Source: Lutibacter litoralis (GTDB taxonomy: Bacteria; Bacteroidota; Bacteroidia; Flavobacteriales; Flavobacteriaceae). Taken from it: 64,000 nucleotides of DNA. Shown here one piece after another: positions 26,118 through 35,389 of this stretch. The translations under genes were made by a program, and so were the position numbers. A model generated the notes under the pieces. That model ran no database searches. It saw only the letters and a list, made by a program, of their open reading frames with translations, and had not been told where the DNA came from. The DNA lies in NCBI RefSeq assembly GCF_014646675.1, contig NZ_BMNS01000002.1:186001-250000 (forward strand), in the 5' to 3' direction. Each line of letters starts with the position of its first letter. Position 1 is the stretch's first letter.

Positions 26118-27110
26118 TTATTTAACCAATCTCGGTTGATATCCTTCAGCTAATTCTGCAATTGCTTTTATATGGTCAGGAGTTGTTCCGCAACAACCAC
26201 CAATTATATTTATCAAACTTTTTTCTAAATATTCTTTAATTTGACCTGCCATCATTTCTGGCGTTTCATCATATTCACCAAAAGCATTTGGCAATCCAGC
26301 ATTTGGATGTGCAGAAATTCTTAAGTCTGATTTTTGTGCCAAAACTTCTAAATGCGGTGTTAACTGGTTTGCACCTAACGCGCAATTAAACCCAACAGTT
26401 AATAATGGAATATGTGATACTGAAATTAAAAAAGCTTCAGCTGTTTGACCGGATAATGTTCTTCCGCTAGCATCTGTAATAGTTCCGCTTAACATAATTG
26501 GAATATCAATATCTCTTTCGTCTTTTATTTCTTCAATGGCAAATAATGCGGCTTTTGCATTTAATGTGTCAAACACCGTTTCAACCAATAATAAATCTAC
26601 TCCACCATCAATTAACGCTTCTGCTTGTTGTTTATAAGCTATTCTTAAATCTTCAAAAGTTACGGCTCTAAAACCTGGATCATTTACATCTGGAGACATA
26701 CTAGCCGTTCTATTTGTTGGGCCTATTGAACCAGCTACAAAACGTGGTTTATCAGGATTTTTTGCTGTATATTCTTGAGCAACTTCTTTAGCTATTTTAG
26801 CCGATTCAAAGTTCAATTCATATACAAATTCTTCCATTTCATAATCTGCCATTGCAATGGTTGTTGAAGAAAATGTATTCGTTTCAATAATATCAGCTCC
26901 AGCTTCTAAATATTTTCCGTGAATAGATTTAATAGCTTCAGGTTGCGTAATGGAAAGCATATCGTTATTTCCCTTTACTGAAACATGAAAATCTTTAAAT
27001 TTTTCACCTCTATAATCTTCTTCAGTAAATTTATACTGCTGAATCATAGTTCCCATAGCACCATCGAGCACTAATATTTTATCCTTTAATATGTTGCGAA
27101 TGTCTTCCAT
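26118..27110 (-). CDS. metH: Methionine synthase, homocysteine-binding part
   Basis: The 330-residue protein is the zinc-dependent homocysteine S-methyltransferase module of MetH. It has [14 protein letters not shown] near residue 14, an IIETNTF segment, the first zinc Cys in VGFNCALG, and the [10 protein letters not shown] zinc pair at the C-terminal end. It must work with the 893-residue partner downstream. It is the first gene of the metH-metH-metF unit and is preceded by a SAM-I riboswitch, so SAM would repress the whole group. Confidence 0.95.
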   Translation of the reverse strand: MEDIRNILKDKILVLDGAMGTMIQQYKFTEEDYRGEKFKDFHVSVKGNNDMLSITQPEAIKSIHGKYLEAGADIIETNTFSSTTIAMADYEMEEFVYELNFESAKIAKEVAQEYTAKNPDKPRFVAGSIGPTNRTASMSPDVNDPGFRAVTFEDLRIAYKQQAEALIDGGVDLLLVETVFDTLNAKAALFAIEEIKDERDIDIPIMLSGTITDASGRTLSGQTAEAFLISVSHIPLLTVGFNCALGANQLTPHLEVLAQKSDLRISAHPNAGLPNAFGEYDETPEMMAGQIKEYLEKSLINIIGGCCGTTPDHIKAIAELAEGYQPRLVK

Positions 27111-27184
27111 TTTATTTTTTTAACATAAACATAGGAAGTAGTAAAAAGAAATACTTTTAAGGCATTGAATGTTATCTTCCCATA

Positions 27185-27272
27185 ATTTTGGTAGAATTTA
27201 GCACCTTCTTTTTTAAAGGGTTGCCAAGGCTTCAACAGGTCTATTCCCTCTGCCTTTCTTAATAACTAATTA
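27185..27272 (-). promoter_or_regulatory. SAM-I (S-box) riboswitch upstream of metH
   Basis: Minus-strand reading shows the S-box core in order: AAGAAAGGCAGAGGGA, a GACC...GAAGCC segment, GGCAACCC, and AAGGTGCTAAATTCTACC. These are the conserved SAM-I aptamer blocks. I see no classic terminator between the aptamer and the ATG 75 bp later, so the mechanism of control is open. Confidence 0.9.
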
Positions 27273-27346
27273 TATGTTTACGAACTTTCTGCAAATAAAC
27301 GGCATATTCTTATGAATTACAAACTGCAATCCAAATTTATACCTTT

Positions 27347-27916
27347 CTATAATAATCTTTCAGTTAATTTGTTCAATTGATTGACTTTATCACTAAAATC
27401 ACCCTTAATTGTTTTTCTGAATTTATTTAAATTTTCAGCCAACTCATCAATGTTTTCTGGAATTACTTCTTCAAAAAATTGACGTAAACGTTTTGCTAAA
27501 GTTGGTGATTTTCCGTTGGTTGAAATTGCTATTTTAATATTGCCTTTTGTTACAATTCCTCCTAAATAAAAATCACATAAACTTGGTGTATCGGCAACAT
27601 TTACAATAATATTATTGGCTTTACAATCAGCATAAATTTGTTTATTAATTTCTAAATTATTTGTCGCTGCTATTACCAATTGCTTGTTTTTTAAAGCCAA
27701 CTTATTATAAGGTGCTTTTAATAATGAAACTTGGTATTTATTTGCTAAACTTAAAAAATCTTCATCAAAATCTATTGAAACTACCAAAACAGTTGCATTA
27801 GGACTTGATTTTAATAAAAAAGATAATTTTTCTAAGGCCACTGTTCCACCTCCAACAATTAATATGTTTAAGACATTCGCCTTTAAAAAAATTGGATATA
27901 ATTGGTTTTGATTCAT
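27347..27916 (-). CDS. Precorrin-2 dehydrogenase / sirohydrochlorin ferrochelatase
   Basis: The 189-residue protein matches the Met8p/CysG N-terminal fold. It has an NAD-binding LIVGGGTVALEK near residue 20, LVIAATNN, VADTPSLCDF and ISTNGKSPTLAKRLRQ. It oxidises precorrin-2 and inserts iron to make siroheme for the sulfite reductase encoded two genes upstream. The methyltransferase half of CysG is supplied by the separate gene immediately upstream (18 bp gap). It is the last gene of the sulfate-assimilation operon. Confidence 0.9.
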   Translation of the reverse strand: MNQNQLYPIFLKANVLNILIVGGGTVALEKLSFLLKSSPNATVLVVSIDFDEDFLSLANKYQVSLLKAPYNKLALKNKQLVIAATNNLEINKQIYADCKANNIIVNVADTPSLCDFYLGGIVTKGNIKIAISTNGKSPTLAKRLRQFFEEVIPENIDELAENLNKFRKTIKGDFSDKVNQLNKLTERLL

Positions 27917-27934
27917 TTCTTTAATAAAATAAGA

Positions 27935-28702
27935 TTAAGCACTTACCGATTTATAACTTTCATAAAACGAATTCAATTTTGCACTTTCCTTGACAACTTC
28001 CCCAATAACAATTATAGCCGGAGAGGATAATTGCTTTTGATGCACAACCTCTTCAATAGAATTAATAGTCCCTAAACCAATTTTTTCACTCGCTGTTGTT
28101 CCGTTTTGTATAATTGCTGTTGGAACTTCCGATTTGTTGAACTTTTTAAATATTGAAACTATTTCATTCAACTTACTCATTCCCATTAAAATAACAACTG
28201 TTGCCGTAGATTGGGCAGCCAAATAAACATCGGTAGAAAGTTGTCTTTCCGATGTTGTGCCTGTAATTACCCAAAAACTTTCTGCAACTCCTCTTTTAGT
28301 TAATGAAATCCCTTGACTTGCCGGAACAGCCATTGCTGATGAAATCCCGGAAATTACTTCAGTTTCTATTCCAAAAGATTCAATAAATTCAACTTCTTCA
28401 GAACCTCTACCAAAAATAAAAGGATCACCTCCTTTTAAACGAACTACATTTCCATATTCAAAAGCACTTTTTACAATTAACTCATTAATTTTATCTTGTG
28501 TAAAACTGTGCATACCTTTACGTTTACCTACAAAAATCTTTTTTGCAGTAGGTGCATATTCCAATAATTCTCTATTTATTAAAGCATCATACAAAATTAC
28601 CTTAGATTTTTGTAAGGCTTTTACACCTTTAACTGTTATTAAATCTGGATCTCCTGGACCTGCTCCAATTAATGTTACTTTTTTCGCTAATTTAGTTTTC
28701 AT
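27935..28702 (-). CDS. cobA: Uroporphyrinogen-III C-methyltransferase
   Basis: The 255-residue SAM-dependent enzyme methylates uroporphyrinogen III twice to precorrin-2. It has VTLIGAGPGDPDLITVKG near residue 9, VVRLKGGDPFIFGRG and GTTSERQLS. It overlaps the sulfite reductase gene by 11 bp and is followed by the Met8-like gene, so siroheme synthesis is coupled to its user. The SAM demand links it to the methionine genes of the region. Confidence 0.95.
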   Translation of the reverse strand: MKTKLAKKVTLIGAGPGDPDLITVKGVKALQKSKVILYDALINRELLEYAPTAKKIFVGKRKGMHSFTQDKINELIVKSAFEYGNVVRLKGGDPFIFGRGSEEVEFIESFGIETEVISGISSAMAVPASQGISLTKRGVAESFWVITGTTSERQLSTDVYLAAQSTATVVILMGMSKLNEIVSIFKKFNKSEVPTAIIQNGTTASEKIGLGTINSIEEVVHQKQLSSPAIIVIGEVVKESAKLNSFYESYKSVSA

Positions 28703-30782
28703 TACTCACAGTTTTAGTTCTAAACTCGTTTACTTTTTCATAAAACAACTGTGCTTCTTCTAAATATTTTTCAGCAAATTCTTCTGTTGGTTCATTGTTT
28801 TTTATTTGATAAATAAAAGTTGAAAACGGAACTCCCAAATCAATTTCTTTTCCAAAAAACTCATCAAACTGAGAAATAATACCAACGTGTGTATTCGTTT
28901 TCTTTCCTTCTGAAGTTAATAAGGCTTTTGCTGTATTTACAATACTTGAATAGGTGTAATAAATACTATCTGAAAATTGATTTAATTTTAATGATTCTAA
29001 AGCATTTTCTAATTTCTCTTCGCTTTCTAATAGCAATGTTGCTATTAAATCTATAACAACCCCAGCACATTCTCCAACTCCAACTGCTTTTTCATAAGCT
29101 TCTTCACTTCCCCAATCAATAAAATCACTTTGTTCTAAATTTGTAGTATCTGCTAAAGGTTTTAACAAGTTGTAAAAATAACGCTCTCCTTGCCTGTCGT
29201 AATAATTGATAAAAGACTCATCTACAGAAACGTTAGCTTCGTAATCATTTAAGATTGAACGTAAAGCTTGAGGACCACGTTTGCTTGGTATTTTCAGCAC
29301 TTTATCGGCAATTCTTCCTGCTCCATTTCCTAAAACACTTCCTCCTAACAATACTTGCAATGCTGGAGCAACTAGATTTCCTGATTTAATAGACATTCCT
29401 TGAAAACCAATATGAGCCATTGTATGTTGCCCACAAGAATTCATACAACCACTTATTTTTATGGTAATTTCTTTATTGTTTGCATATTGAGGGTACTCGT
29501 TTCGCAACACTTTCTCAAGTTCTGCAGAAATTCCAGTACTACTCGCAATTCCTAAATTACACGTATCTGTTCCTGGGCATGAGGTAATATCTAAGGTGCT
29601 ATTATAACCAATAGTTGCAAAACCCAATTTGCTTAATTCGTTATAAAAAAATGGCAATAATTCATTCTTAACATGACGAATTAATATATTTTGACGTAGT
29701 GTTAATCGGATTTCATTTCCTGCATAATTTTTAATTAAATCGGCTAACATTCTAGCTTCATCTGTATAAAAATCTCCTAAATACACTTTTATACCAATAG
29801 CACTAAAACCATCTTGTTTTTGGTGAATTACATTCGTTTTTTTCCACAATTCAAAAGCCTTCTCATCTTTAATTTCTACTGAAGGAACTTTAATGTGAGG
29901 TAAATTTACCTCATTATTAACCCCTGACGTATCAATAGGAAAAGAAGTTACCGACAATGCCTTTTGCTCGTCTTCAATCAATTTTATAAAAGCGTTAAAA
30001 CCTACATCTTTTATTAAAAATTTCAATCTGGCTTTCGCTCTTTTAGAACGCTCTCCATATCTATCAAAGACACGTAAAACCGCTTCTGTAATTGGAATAA
30101 TTTTATCCGCTTCAACAAATTCAAATAGTGTATCTGCTAAACGCGCTTGTGAACCTAAACCTCCAGCAACCATTACTTTAAAACCAATAACACCATCCTT
30201 AATTTTGGCGATAAATCCTAAATCGTGCATAAAACTTAATGCTGTGTCCTCATCTGTTCCAGAAAATGAAATTTTAAATTTTCTTCCTAATTCCTGGCAA
30301 ATTGGATTTCGTAAAAAGAACTCAAAAGTAGCGTGTGCATATAGCGAAACATCAAATGGCTCATTAGGGTCTATTCCTGCAGTTTCACTTGCCGTTACAT
30401 TTCTAACAGCATTTCCACAAGCTTCACGTAATGTAATATCATCTTTTTCCAATTCAGCCCAAAGTTCTGGCGTTCTATCTAAACTTACGTGGTGAATTTG
30501 AATATCTTGACGTGTAGTAATATGCAATCTTCCTCTTGAATATTCATCTGAAACATTAGCAATCCTATGAAGCTGTTCGCTGGTTACTTTTCCATATGGT
30601 AGCTTAATACGAATCATTTGAACCCCAAACTGACGTTGCCCATAAACACCTCTTGCAAGACGTAAACTTCTAAAACGTGCCTCGTCAATTTCTCCGTTAT
30701 AAAACTGTTGAATCTTTTTTTCTAGGTCAATAATATCCCTCTCGACGATCGGATTTTCGATCTCGCTTCTAAAGCTTTGCAT
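28692..30782 (-). CDS. Ferredoxin-type sulfite (nitrite) reductase with C-terminal helical extension
   Basis: The 696-residue protein is a siroheme/4Fe-4S reductase. It has two ferredoxin-like half domains and the cluster ligands in CPGTDTC (Cx5C) and GCMNSC (Cx3C) near residue 410-460. The last about 150 residues (from ECAGVVIDLIATLLLE) form an extra, all-helical domain resembling HEPN-type bundles that sulfite reductases of flavobacteria often carry. Sulfite is the likely substrate, since the operon encodes APS/PAPS formation and reduction. No flavoprotein subunit is encoded, so ferredoxin is the probable donor. Confidence 0.88.
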   Translation of the reverse strand: MQSFRSEIENPIVERDIIDLEKKIQQFYNGEIDEARFRSLRLARGVYGQRQFGVQMIRIKLPYGKVTSEQLHRIANVSDEYSRGRLHITTRQDIQIHHVSLDRTPELWAELEKDDITLREACGNAVRNVTASETAGIDPNEPFDVSLYAHATFEFFLRNPICQELGRKFKISFSGTDEDTALSFMHDLGFIAKIKDGVIGFKVMVAGGLGSQARLADTLFEFVEADKIIPITEAVLRVFDRYGERSKRAKARLKFLIKDVGFNAFIKLIEDEQKALSVTSFPIDTSGVNNEVNLPHIKVPSVEIKDEKAFELWKKTNVIHQKQDGFSAIGIKVYLGDFYTDEARMLADLIKNYAGNEIRLTLRQNILIRHVKNELLPFFYNELSKLGFATIGYNSTLDITSCPGTDTCNLGIASSTGISAELEKVLRNEYPQYANNKEITIKISGCMNSCGQHTMAHIGFQGMSIKSGNLVAPALQVLLGGSVLGNGAGRIADKVLKIPSKRGPQALRSILNDYEANVSVDESFINYYDRQGERYFYNLLKPLADTTNLEQSDFIDWGSEEAYEKAVGVGECAGVVIDLIATLLLESEEKLENALESLKLNQFSDSIYYTYSSIVNTAKALLTSEGKKTNTHVGIISQFDEFFGKEIDLGVPFSTFIYQIKNNEPTEEFAEKYLEEAQLFYEKVNEFRTKTVSNEN

Positions 30783-30875
30783 GCTATTTGATTTTTTTAG
30801 TTAGTAATAATAGTTTCCCTAGTTCATAAGGAAATATGAGCTTTAATAATTTATATGTAATTGATTTTCTTTTAG

Positions 30876-32123
30876 TTATTCAATAAAACCGACACCCGCA
30901 GTGTTATTAGTTTGTGGATCGATTAAAATAAAAGATCCGTTAGTTCTATGCTCTTTAAATGCATCTAAAAAAATTGGCTTGTTCAGTTGAAATGAAACAG
31001 CTGCAATATCATTCATTTTTAAACTATCAACTCCTGTTTCAACTCCAGAATAATCTGGATTTATTTTATTATGAATAGCACCAACTTTAGCTAACACTTT
31101 ATGTACGCCATGTTGTAACACATATTTAGAACCAGCTCTTAAATTTTCGTTATCCATCCAAGTTACAGTTGCTGTAAACTTCTTTTCGATTTTTGGCAAT
31201 TCGTTTTCTTTAACAATCATATCACCTCTGCTTACATTTACATCATTTTCTAAAGTAACAGTTACCGAAGATCTACGAGCAGCAGTTTGATATTTTTTAT
31301 CATAAAAGAAAATTTCTTTAATTTTAGATTTAGTTTTTGATGGCAAAATAACTACTTCATCTCCAACATTTAATTCACCTCCATATACTTTACCAGCATA
31401 TCCTCTAAAATCGTGATATTCCTCAGTTTTTGGACGAATTACATATTGAACTGGAAAACGTACTTTACCTAAATTATAAATATCTTGAGTATCAATCTCT
31501 TCTAAATGTTGTAGTAACGTTTTACCAGTAAACCAAGACATTTTTGTTGATTTCTCTACAACATTATCGCCTTTTAAAGCACTTACAGGAATAAAAGTAA
31601 TATTCTGATCTTCATAATCACTTTTGTCAACTACTTTTTGAAAATCAGCTTTAATTTCATTGTATCTTTCTTCAGAAAAATCAACTAAATCCATTTTATT
31701 TACTGCTACAATTACATTCTTAATTCTTAATAAATTATTAATGAAAAAATGACGATAAGTTTGTTCAATAACGCCGTGACGTGCATCTATTAAAACAATT
31801 CCCACTTGCGATGTAGATGCTCCTGTAACCATATTACGGGTATATTCTACGTGACCAGGAGTATCAGCAATTATATAACTTTTTGTAGCTGTTGAAAAAT
31901 AAATATGTGCTACGTCAATAGTAATTCCTTGTTCTCTTTCTGCTACTAAACCATCAGTTGCTAGAGAAAAATCTAAATAATCGTATCCTTTTTGTTTAGA
32001 ACTGCGTTCAATGGCCTCTAACTTATCATCGGTTAACGATTTTGTATCGTACAACAATCTTCCAATTAATGTACTTTTTCCGTCATCTACACTTCCTGCT
32101 GTTGCTATTTTTAAAACTTCCAT
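30876..32123 (-). CDS. cysN: Sulfate adenylyltransferase GTPase subunit
   Basis: The 415-residue translation-factor-like GTPase drives sulfate adenylylation by CysD. G motifs are visible: AGSVDDGKSTLIGRLL near residue 10 (G1), GITIDVAH (G2), DTPGHVEYTRNM (G3) and VNKMDLVD (G4). No APS-kinase (CysC) domain is fused. Followed by the sulfite reductase gene after 93 bp and preceded by cysD after 111 bp of repeat-like DNA. Confidence 0.96.
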   Translation of the reverse strand: MEVLKIATAGSVDDGKSTLIGRLLYDTKSLTDDKLEAIERSSKQKGYDYLDFSLATDGLVAEREQGITIDVAHIYFSTATKSYIIADTPGHVEYTRNMVTGASTSQVGIVLIDARHGVIEQTYRHFFINNLLRIKNVIVAVNKMDLVDFSEERYNEIKADFQKVVDKSDYEDQNITFIPVSALKGDNVVEKSTKMSWFTGKTLLQHLEEIDTQDIYNLGKVRFPVQYVIRPKTEEYHDFRGYAGKVYGGELNVGDEVVILPSKTKSKIKEIFFYDKKYQTAARRSSVTVTLENDVNVSRGDMIVKENELPKIEKKFTATVTWMDNENLRAGSKYVLQHGVHKVLAKVGAIHNKINPDYSGVETGVDSLKMNDIAAVSFQLNKPIFLDAFKEHRTNGSFILIDPQTNNTAGVGFIE

Positions 32124-32130
32124 TTTTTTG

Positions 32131-32214
32131 TTTAGCTTTTTGCCATTCGCTTTTAGCTATTGGCTTAAATTTATGTTGTTAATAAGCTAAAGGCTAAAGC
32201 CAGTAGCTAAAGGC
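32131..32214. repeat. AGCTAAAGGC-type repeat between cysD and cysN
   Basis: The spacer contains several near-copies of AGCTAAAGGC/GCCTTTAGCT in both orientations, for example GCTAAAGGCTAAAGCC and TTTAGCTATTGGCTTA. They can fold into an imperfect hairpin. No coding content. Confidence 0.55.
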
Positions 32215-32234
32215 AAAATTTTCTTTCGAAAATT

Positions 32235-33134
32235 TTAGAAATACCCTTGTTGTTTACGTTCTTCCATTGCTGCTTCTGATCTTTTATCATCAATTCTTGC
32301 ACCTCTTTCTGAAATACTTGAATCTCTAATTTCCGAAACGACTTTGCTAATTGTGGTAGCATAAGAATCTACAGCTGCAGTACAACTCATATCTCCTACA
32401 GTTCTAAAACGAACCATGCGCTCTTCAACCTCCTCATCTTCATCTTTATACACATGTTCTGAAGCCGACCATATAAGTCCATCTCTTAAAAACACATTAC
32501 GTTTATGTGCAAAATAAATAGAAGGAATTTCTAAATCTTCACGCTCTATATAGGTCCAAACATCTAACTCTGTCCAGTTAGAAATTGGAAAGACACGTAC
32601 ATTTTGACCAAAATCTATTTGTCCGTTTAGCATATCAAATAATTCTGGACGTTGGTTTTTTTCATCCCATTGACCAAAATCGTCACGTACAGAAAAAATA
32701 CGTTCTTTTGCTCTTGCCTTTTCTTCATCTCTTCGAGCACCACCAATACAAGCATCAAATTTAAATTCTTCAATAGCATCTAAAAGTGTAGTTGTTTGTA
32801 ACATATTTCTGCTAGAATACCTTCCAGATTCTTCTTTTACCTTGCCTTGATCTATAGAATCTTGTACATTACGTACTATTAATTCCAATCCTAATTCTTC
32901 AACCAAACGATCTCTAAATTCAATAGTTTCAGGAAAATTATGTCCTGTGTCTATATGCATTAATGGAAACGGAATTTTTGCTGGATAGAAAGCTTTTTGA
33001 GCCAATCTAACCAATGTGATTGAATCTTTTCCTCCTGAGAATAACAGCACAGGTTTTTTAAACTGTGCAGCAACTTCTCTCATAATATAAATTGCTTCGT
33101 TTTCTAATTGATTTATGTATAATTTATCTGTCAT
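32235..33134 (-). CDS. cysD: Sulfate adenylyltransferase subunit 2
   Basis: CysD forms APS from ATP and sulfate with CysN. The ATP-PPase loop is LLFSGGKDSITL near residue 29. IGGARRDEEKARAKER and the C-terminal RGARIDDK are family features. I choose the ATG at 33134 (MTDKLYINQL, 299 residues), 10 bp after the cysH stop, over an upstream GTG that would overlap cysH. Confidence 0.95.
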   Translation of the reverse strand: MTDKLYINQLENEAIYIMREVAAQFKKPVLLFSGGKDSITLVRLAQKAFYPAKIPFPLMHIDTGHNFPETIEFRDRLVEELGLELIVRNVQDSIDQGKVKEESGRYSSRNMLQTTTLLDAIEEFKFDACIGGARRDEEKARAKERIFSVRDDFGQWDEKNQRPELFDMLNGQIDFGQNVRVFPISNWTELDVWTYIEREDLEIPSIYFAHKRNVFLRDGLIWSASEHVYKDEDEEVEERMVRFRTVGDMSCTAAVDSYATTISKVVSEIRDSSISERGARIDDKRSEAAMEERKQQGYF

Positions 33135-33144
33135 AATTCGCTTT

Positions 33145-33762
33145 TTATGAATGTAAACCACATTCTCTATTTTCTAATACCTTTGTTGGGTCGAAGTATT
33201 TAAACTCATTAGGTAATTCATTTCCTTCTAAATAGGCATCTAATTGTGCATCCGTATAATTATAAAAAGGACTCACTTTTAAAATACCATCTTTACTAAG
33301 AGAAACTACATTAATACTATCTCTAAAAGCAGTTTGACCATTGCGTAAATTTGTAAACCAAACATCAGGCTTGTGTTCTTGCATTGCTCTAGTAAACGGT
33401 TCAAGTTTTACTTGTTCCGTAAATATTTTATGCTGCGGATCTTCAATTTGAGGAATTCCCATTATTGAATCTCTATGTGCTGTTGTTTGTTGTGGTACAT
33501 ATAAATGCACATTTAAACCTAAAGAATGTATTAGTTCATTTGCATGTTTATAAGTTTGCGGTGTATTGTACCCTGTATCGCACCAAATTACTTTTAACTC
33601 AGCATCTACTTGTGTACACGCATGTAAAATAGCCACTTCGTATGGTCTAAAATTTGTAGTAACTACAGGATTTTTAGCAACTGACAGTGCCCAAGTAATA
33701 ATTTCAGTTGGAGATTTATCTTTTAAATCTTCATTTATTTGTTCAATATTAATGTGCTTCAT
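33145..33762 (-). CDS. cysH: Phosphoadenylyl-sulfate / adenylyl-sulfate reductase
   Basis: The 205-residue enzyme reduces PAPS or APS to sulfite using thioredoxin. The catalytic ECGLH motif is at the C-terminus (NRECGLHS), with VWCDTGYNTPQT and FTNLRNGQTA in the body. The two extra Cys pairs that mark APS-type 4Fe-4S enzymes are not seen, pointing to PAPS. No CysC is in the window, so an APS kinase would have to lie elsewhere. The ATG at 33762 shares a TAATG with the preceding stop, preferred over the ATG at 33774. Confidence 0.92.
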   Translation of the reverse strand: MKHINIEQINEDLKDKSPTEIITWALSVAKNPVVTTNFRPYEVAILHACTQVDAELKVIWCDTGYNTPQTYKHANELIHSLGLNVHLYVPQQTTAHRDSIMGIPQIEDPQHKIFTEQVKLEPFTRAMQEHKPDVWFTNLRNGQTAFRDSINVVSLSKDGILKVSPFYNYTDAQLDAYLEGNELPNEFKYFDPTKVLENRECGLHS

Positions 33763-34028
33763 TATTTTCCCCATTTTATTTTATTCCAGATTCTTTCGTG
33801 AAAAAAGTACAATACCATTTTTGTTACTAATTCTATAGAACCTATTGATAATGCCAATGCAATATGCCCAGTAATTAACCAAGAAATTACAATGGTATCT
33901 AAAGTTCCAATTACTCTCCAACTAATAGTTTTTAAAATACTACGCATAGGTTTTTCAGAACTTTGAACATCTACTTCACCACTTTTATTTTGTTTTTTAT
34001 TTGAAATAAAGATCTGATCTAGTATCAT
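33762..34028 (-). CDS. DUF2061 small membrane protein
   Basis: The 88-residue protein has a variable N-terminal stretch, then the DUF2061 body KPMRSILKTISWRVIGTLDT, two hydrophobic segments (about residues 44-62 and 64-76) and HERIWNKIKWG. The family is small, with unknown function, but is frequently found at the head of sulfate-assimilation operons, as here. It overlaps cysH at TAATG and is the first gene behind the promoter at 34054-34084. Confidence 0.88.
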   Translation of the reverse strand: MILDQIFISNKKQNKSGEVDVQSSEKPMRSILKTISWRVIGTLDTIVISWLITGHIALALSIGSIELVTKMVLYFFHERIWNKIKWGK

Positions 34029-34053
34029 TTTTCGATTATGTCATTTTAAGAGG

Positions 34054-34084
34054 CAAACTTACTCTTTTTTCACAAGCCTACCAA
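34054..34084 (-). promoter_or_regulatory. Promoter of the sulfate-assimilation operon
   Basis: Minus strand TTG (34084-34082), a 20-base spacer, and TAAGTTTG (34061-34054) fit the Bacteroidota consensus. An imperfect palindrome, CTATCGAGTTGGTAG (34093-34079), covers the -33 box and could be an operator. Confidence 0.7.
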
Positions 34085-34150
34085 CTCGATAGACTAATAG
34101 ATTGGCAATATTTAAACTTTTTAACATATTCTTAAAAAAAGTATTAATTT

Positions 34151-35320
34151 TTAATGATTTAAAGCCTGTTCAATATCCTGAAGTATATCTTTTACATTTT
34201 CTAAGCCAACAGAAATTCGCACCAACCCGGGCGTAATTCCTGCTGCTAAACGCTCTTCTTCACTTAATTTACTATGTGTAGTGGATGCTGGATGCGTTAC
34301 AATAGTTCTTGTATCTCCCAAATTTGCAGATAAAGAGCACATTTTAATGGCATTTAAAAAATTTCGCCCTGCCTCAATTCCTCCTTTTACCTCAATAGCA
34401 ATAATATTTCCTCCTAACTTCATTTGCTTTTTAGCAATTTTATATTGAGGATGTGATTTTAAAAAAGGATATTTTACTGTTGAAATATGCTCATTATTTT
34501 CAAGAGTTTCAGCTATTTTCACTGCATTTTCGCAATGTCTGTCAACTCTTACAGCCAAAGTTTCTAGACTTTTACTCAAAGTCCAAGCGTTAAATGGCGA
34601 CATTGCAGGACCAGTATTACGTGAAAATAGATAAATTTCACGCACCAAGTCAGAATTACCAACCACAACACCTCCCATCACACGACCCTGCCCATCCATT
34701 AATTTTGTTGCAGAATGCACAACCAAATCTGCTCCATATTTAATTGGTTGCTGAATATAAGGAGTTGCAAAACAGTTATCTATAATTAAAATTAAATTGT
34801 GCTTTTTTGCTATTTTGCTTAACAACTCTAAATCTATAATATCTACTCCAGGATTTGTTGGAGATTCTGCATATAAAATTTTTGTCGAAGGCGTAATTAA
34901 CCCTTCAATTTCATCTGGATTATTTATATCAAAATAAGAGGTCGTAATATTCCACTTTGGAAAATATTTTGTAAACAAAGTATGTGTTGATCCAAAAACC
35001 GAACGCGCAGAAACTATATGATCTCCACTACTTAACAGCGCTGCAAAACTCGCATAAATTGCCGCCATTCCTGTAGCAAAGGCATAACCATCTTGTGCGC
35101 CTTCCATTGCTACAACTTTTTCTACAAACTCTGTTGTATTTGGGTTGCTAAAACGCGAATAAATGTTTCTATTTTTTTCTTCACTAAAAGAAGCCCTCAT
35201 ATCTTCAGCATCTTCAAAAATAAAACTTGAAGTTACATACATCGGGATTGAATGTTCCTGAAAGTGTGAACGTTCTAATTGGGTTCTAATTGCTGTTGTT
35301 TCAAAATTTTTATCGCTCAT
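34151..35320 (-). CDS. metZ: O-succinylhomoserine/O-acetylhomoserine sulfhydrylase
   Basis: A PLP enzyme of the Cys/Met metabolism family that forms homocysteine from an acylhomoserine and sulfide. The ATG at 35320 (MSDKNFETTAIRTQ, 389 residues) is preferred to an upstream GTG. The PLP lysine is in HSATKLMDGQGRVMGG, with YAESPTNPGVDI and THPASTTHSKL. It lies 69 bp after the metX-thrA fusion gene and is probably co-transcribed with it under the SAM-I riboswitch at 38887-38985. Whether it prefers acetyl or succinyl esters is not visible from sequence. Confidence 0.9.
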   Translation of the reverse strand: MSDKNFETTAIRTQLERSHFQEHSIPMYVTSSFIFEDAEDMRASFSEEKNRNIYSRFSNPNTTEFVEKVVAMEGAQDGYAFATGMAAIYASFAALLSSGDHIVSARSVFGSTHTLFTKYFPKWNITTSYFDINNPDEIEGLITPSTKILYAESPTNPGVDIIDLELLSKIAKKHNLILIIDNCFATPYIQQPIKYGADLVVHSATKLMDGQGRVMGGVVVGNSDLVREIYLFSRNTGPAMSPFNAWTLSKSLETLAVRVDRHCENAVKIAETLENNEHISTVKYPFLKSHPQYKIAKKQMKLGGNIIAIEVKGGIEAGRNFLNAIKMCSLSANLGDTRTIVTHPASTTHSKLSEEERLAAGITPGLVRISVGLENVKDILQDIEQALNH

Positions 35321-35389
35321 ATTATCTATTTTTCCCCTCGTTAATCCTTCCCACACGAAAGGAAACTTGTTACAGTTAATTTTTAATTA

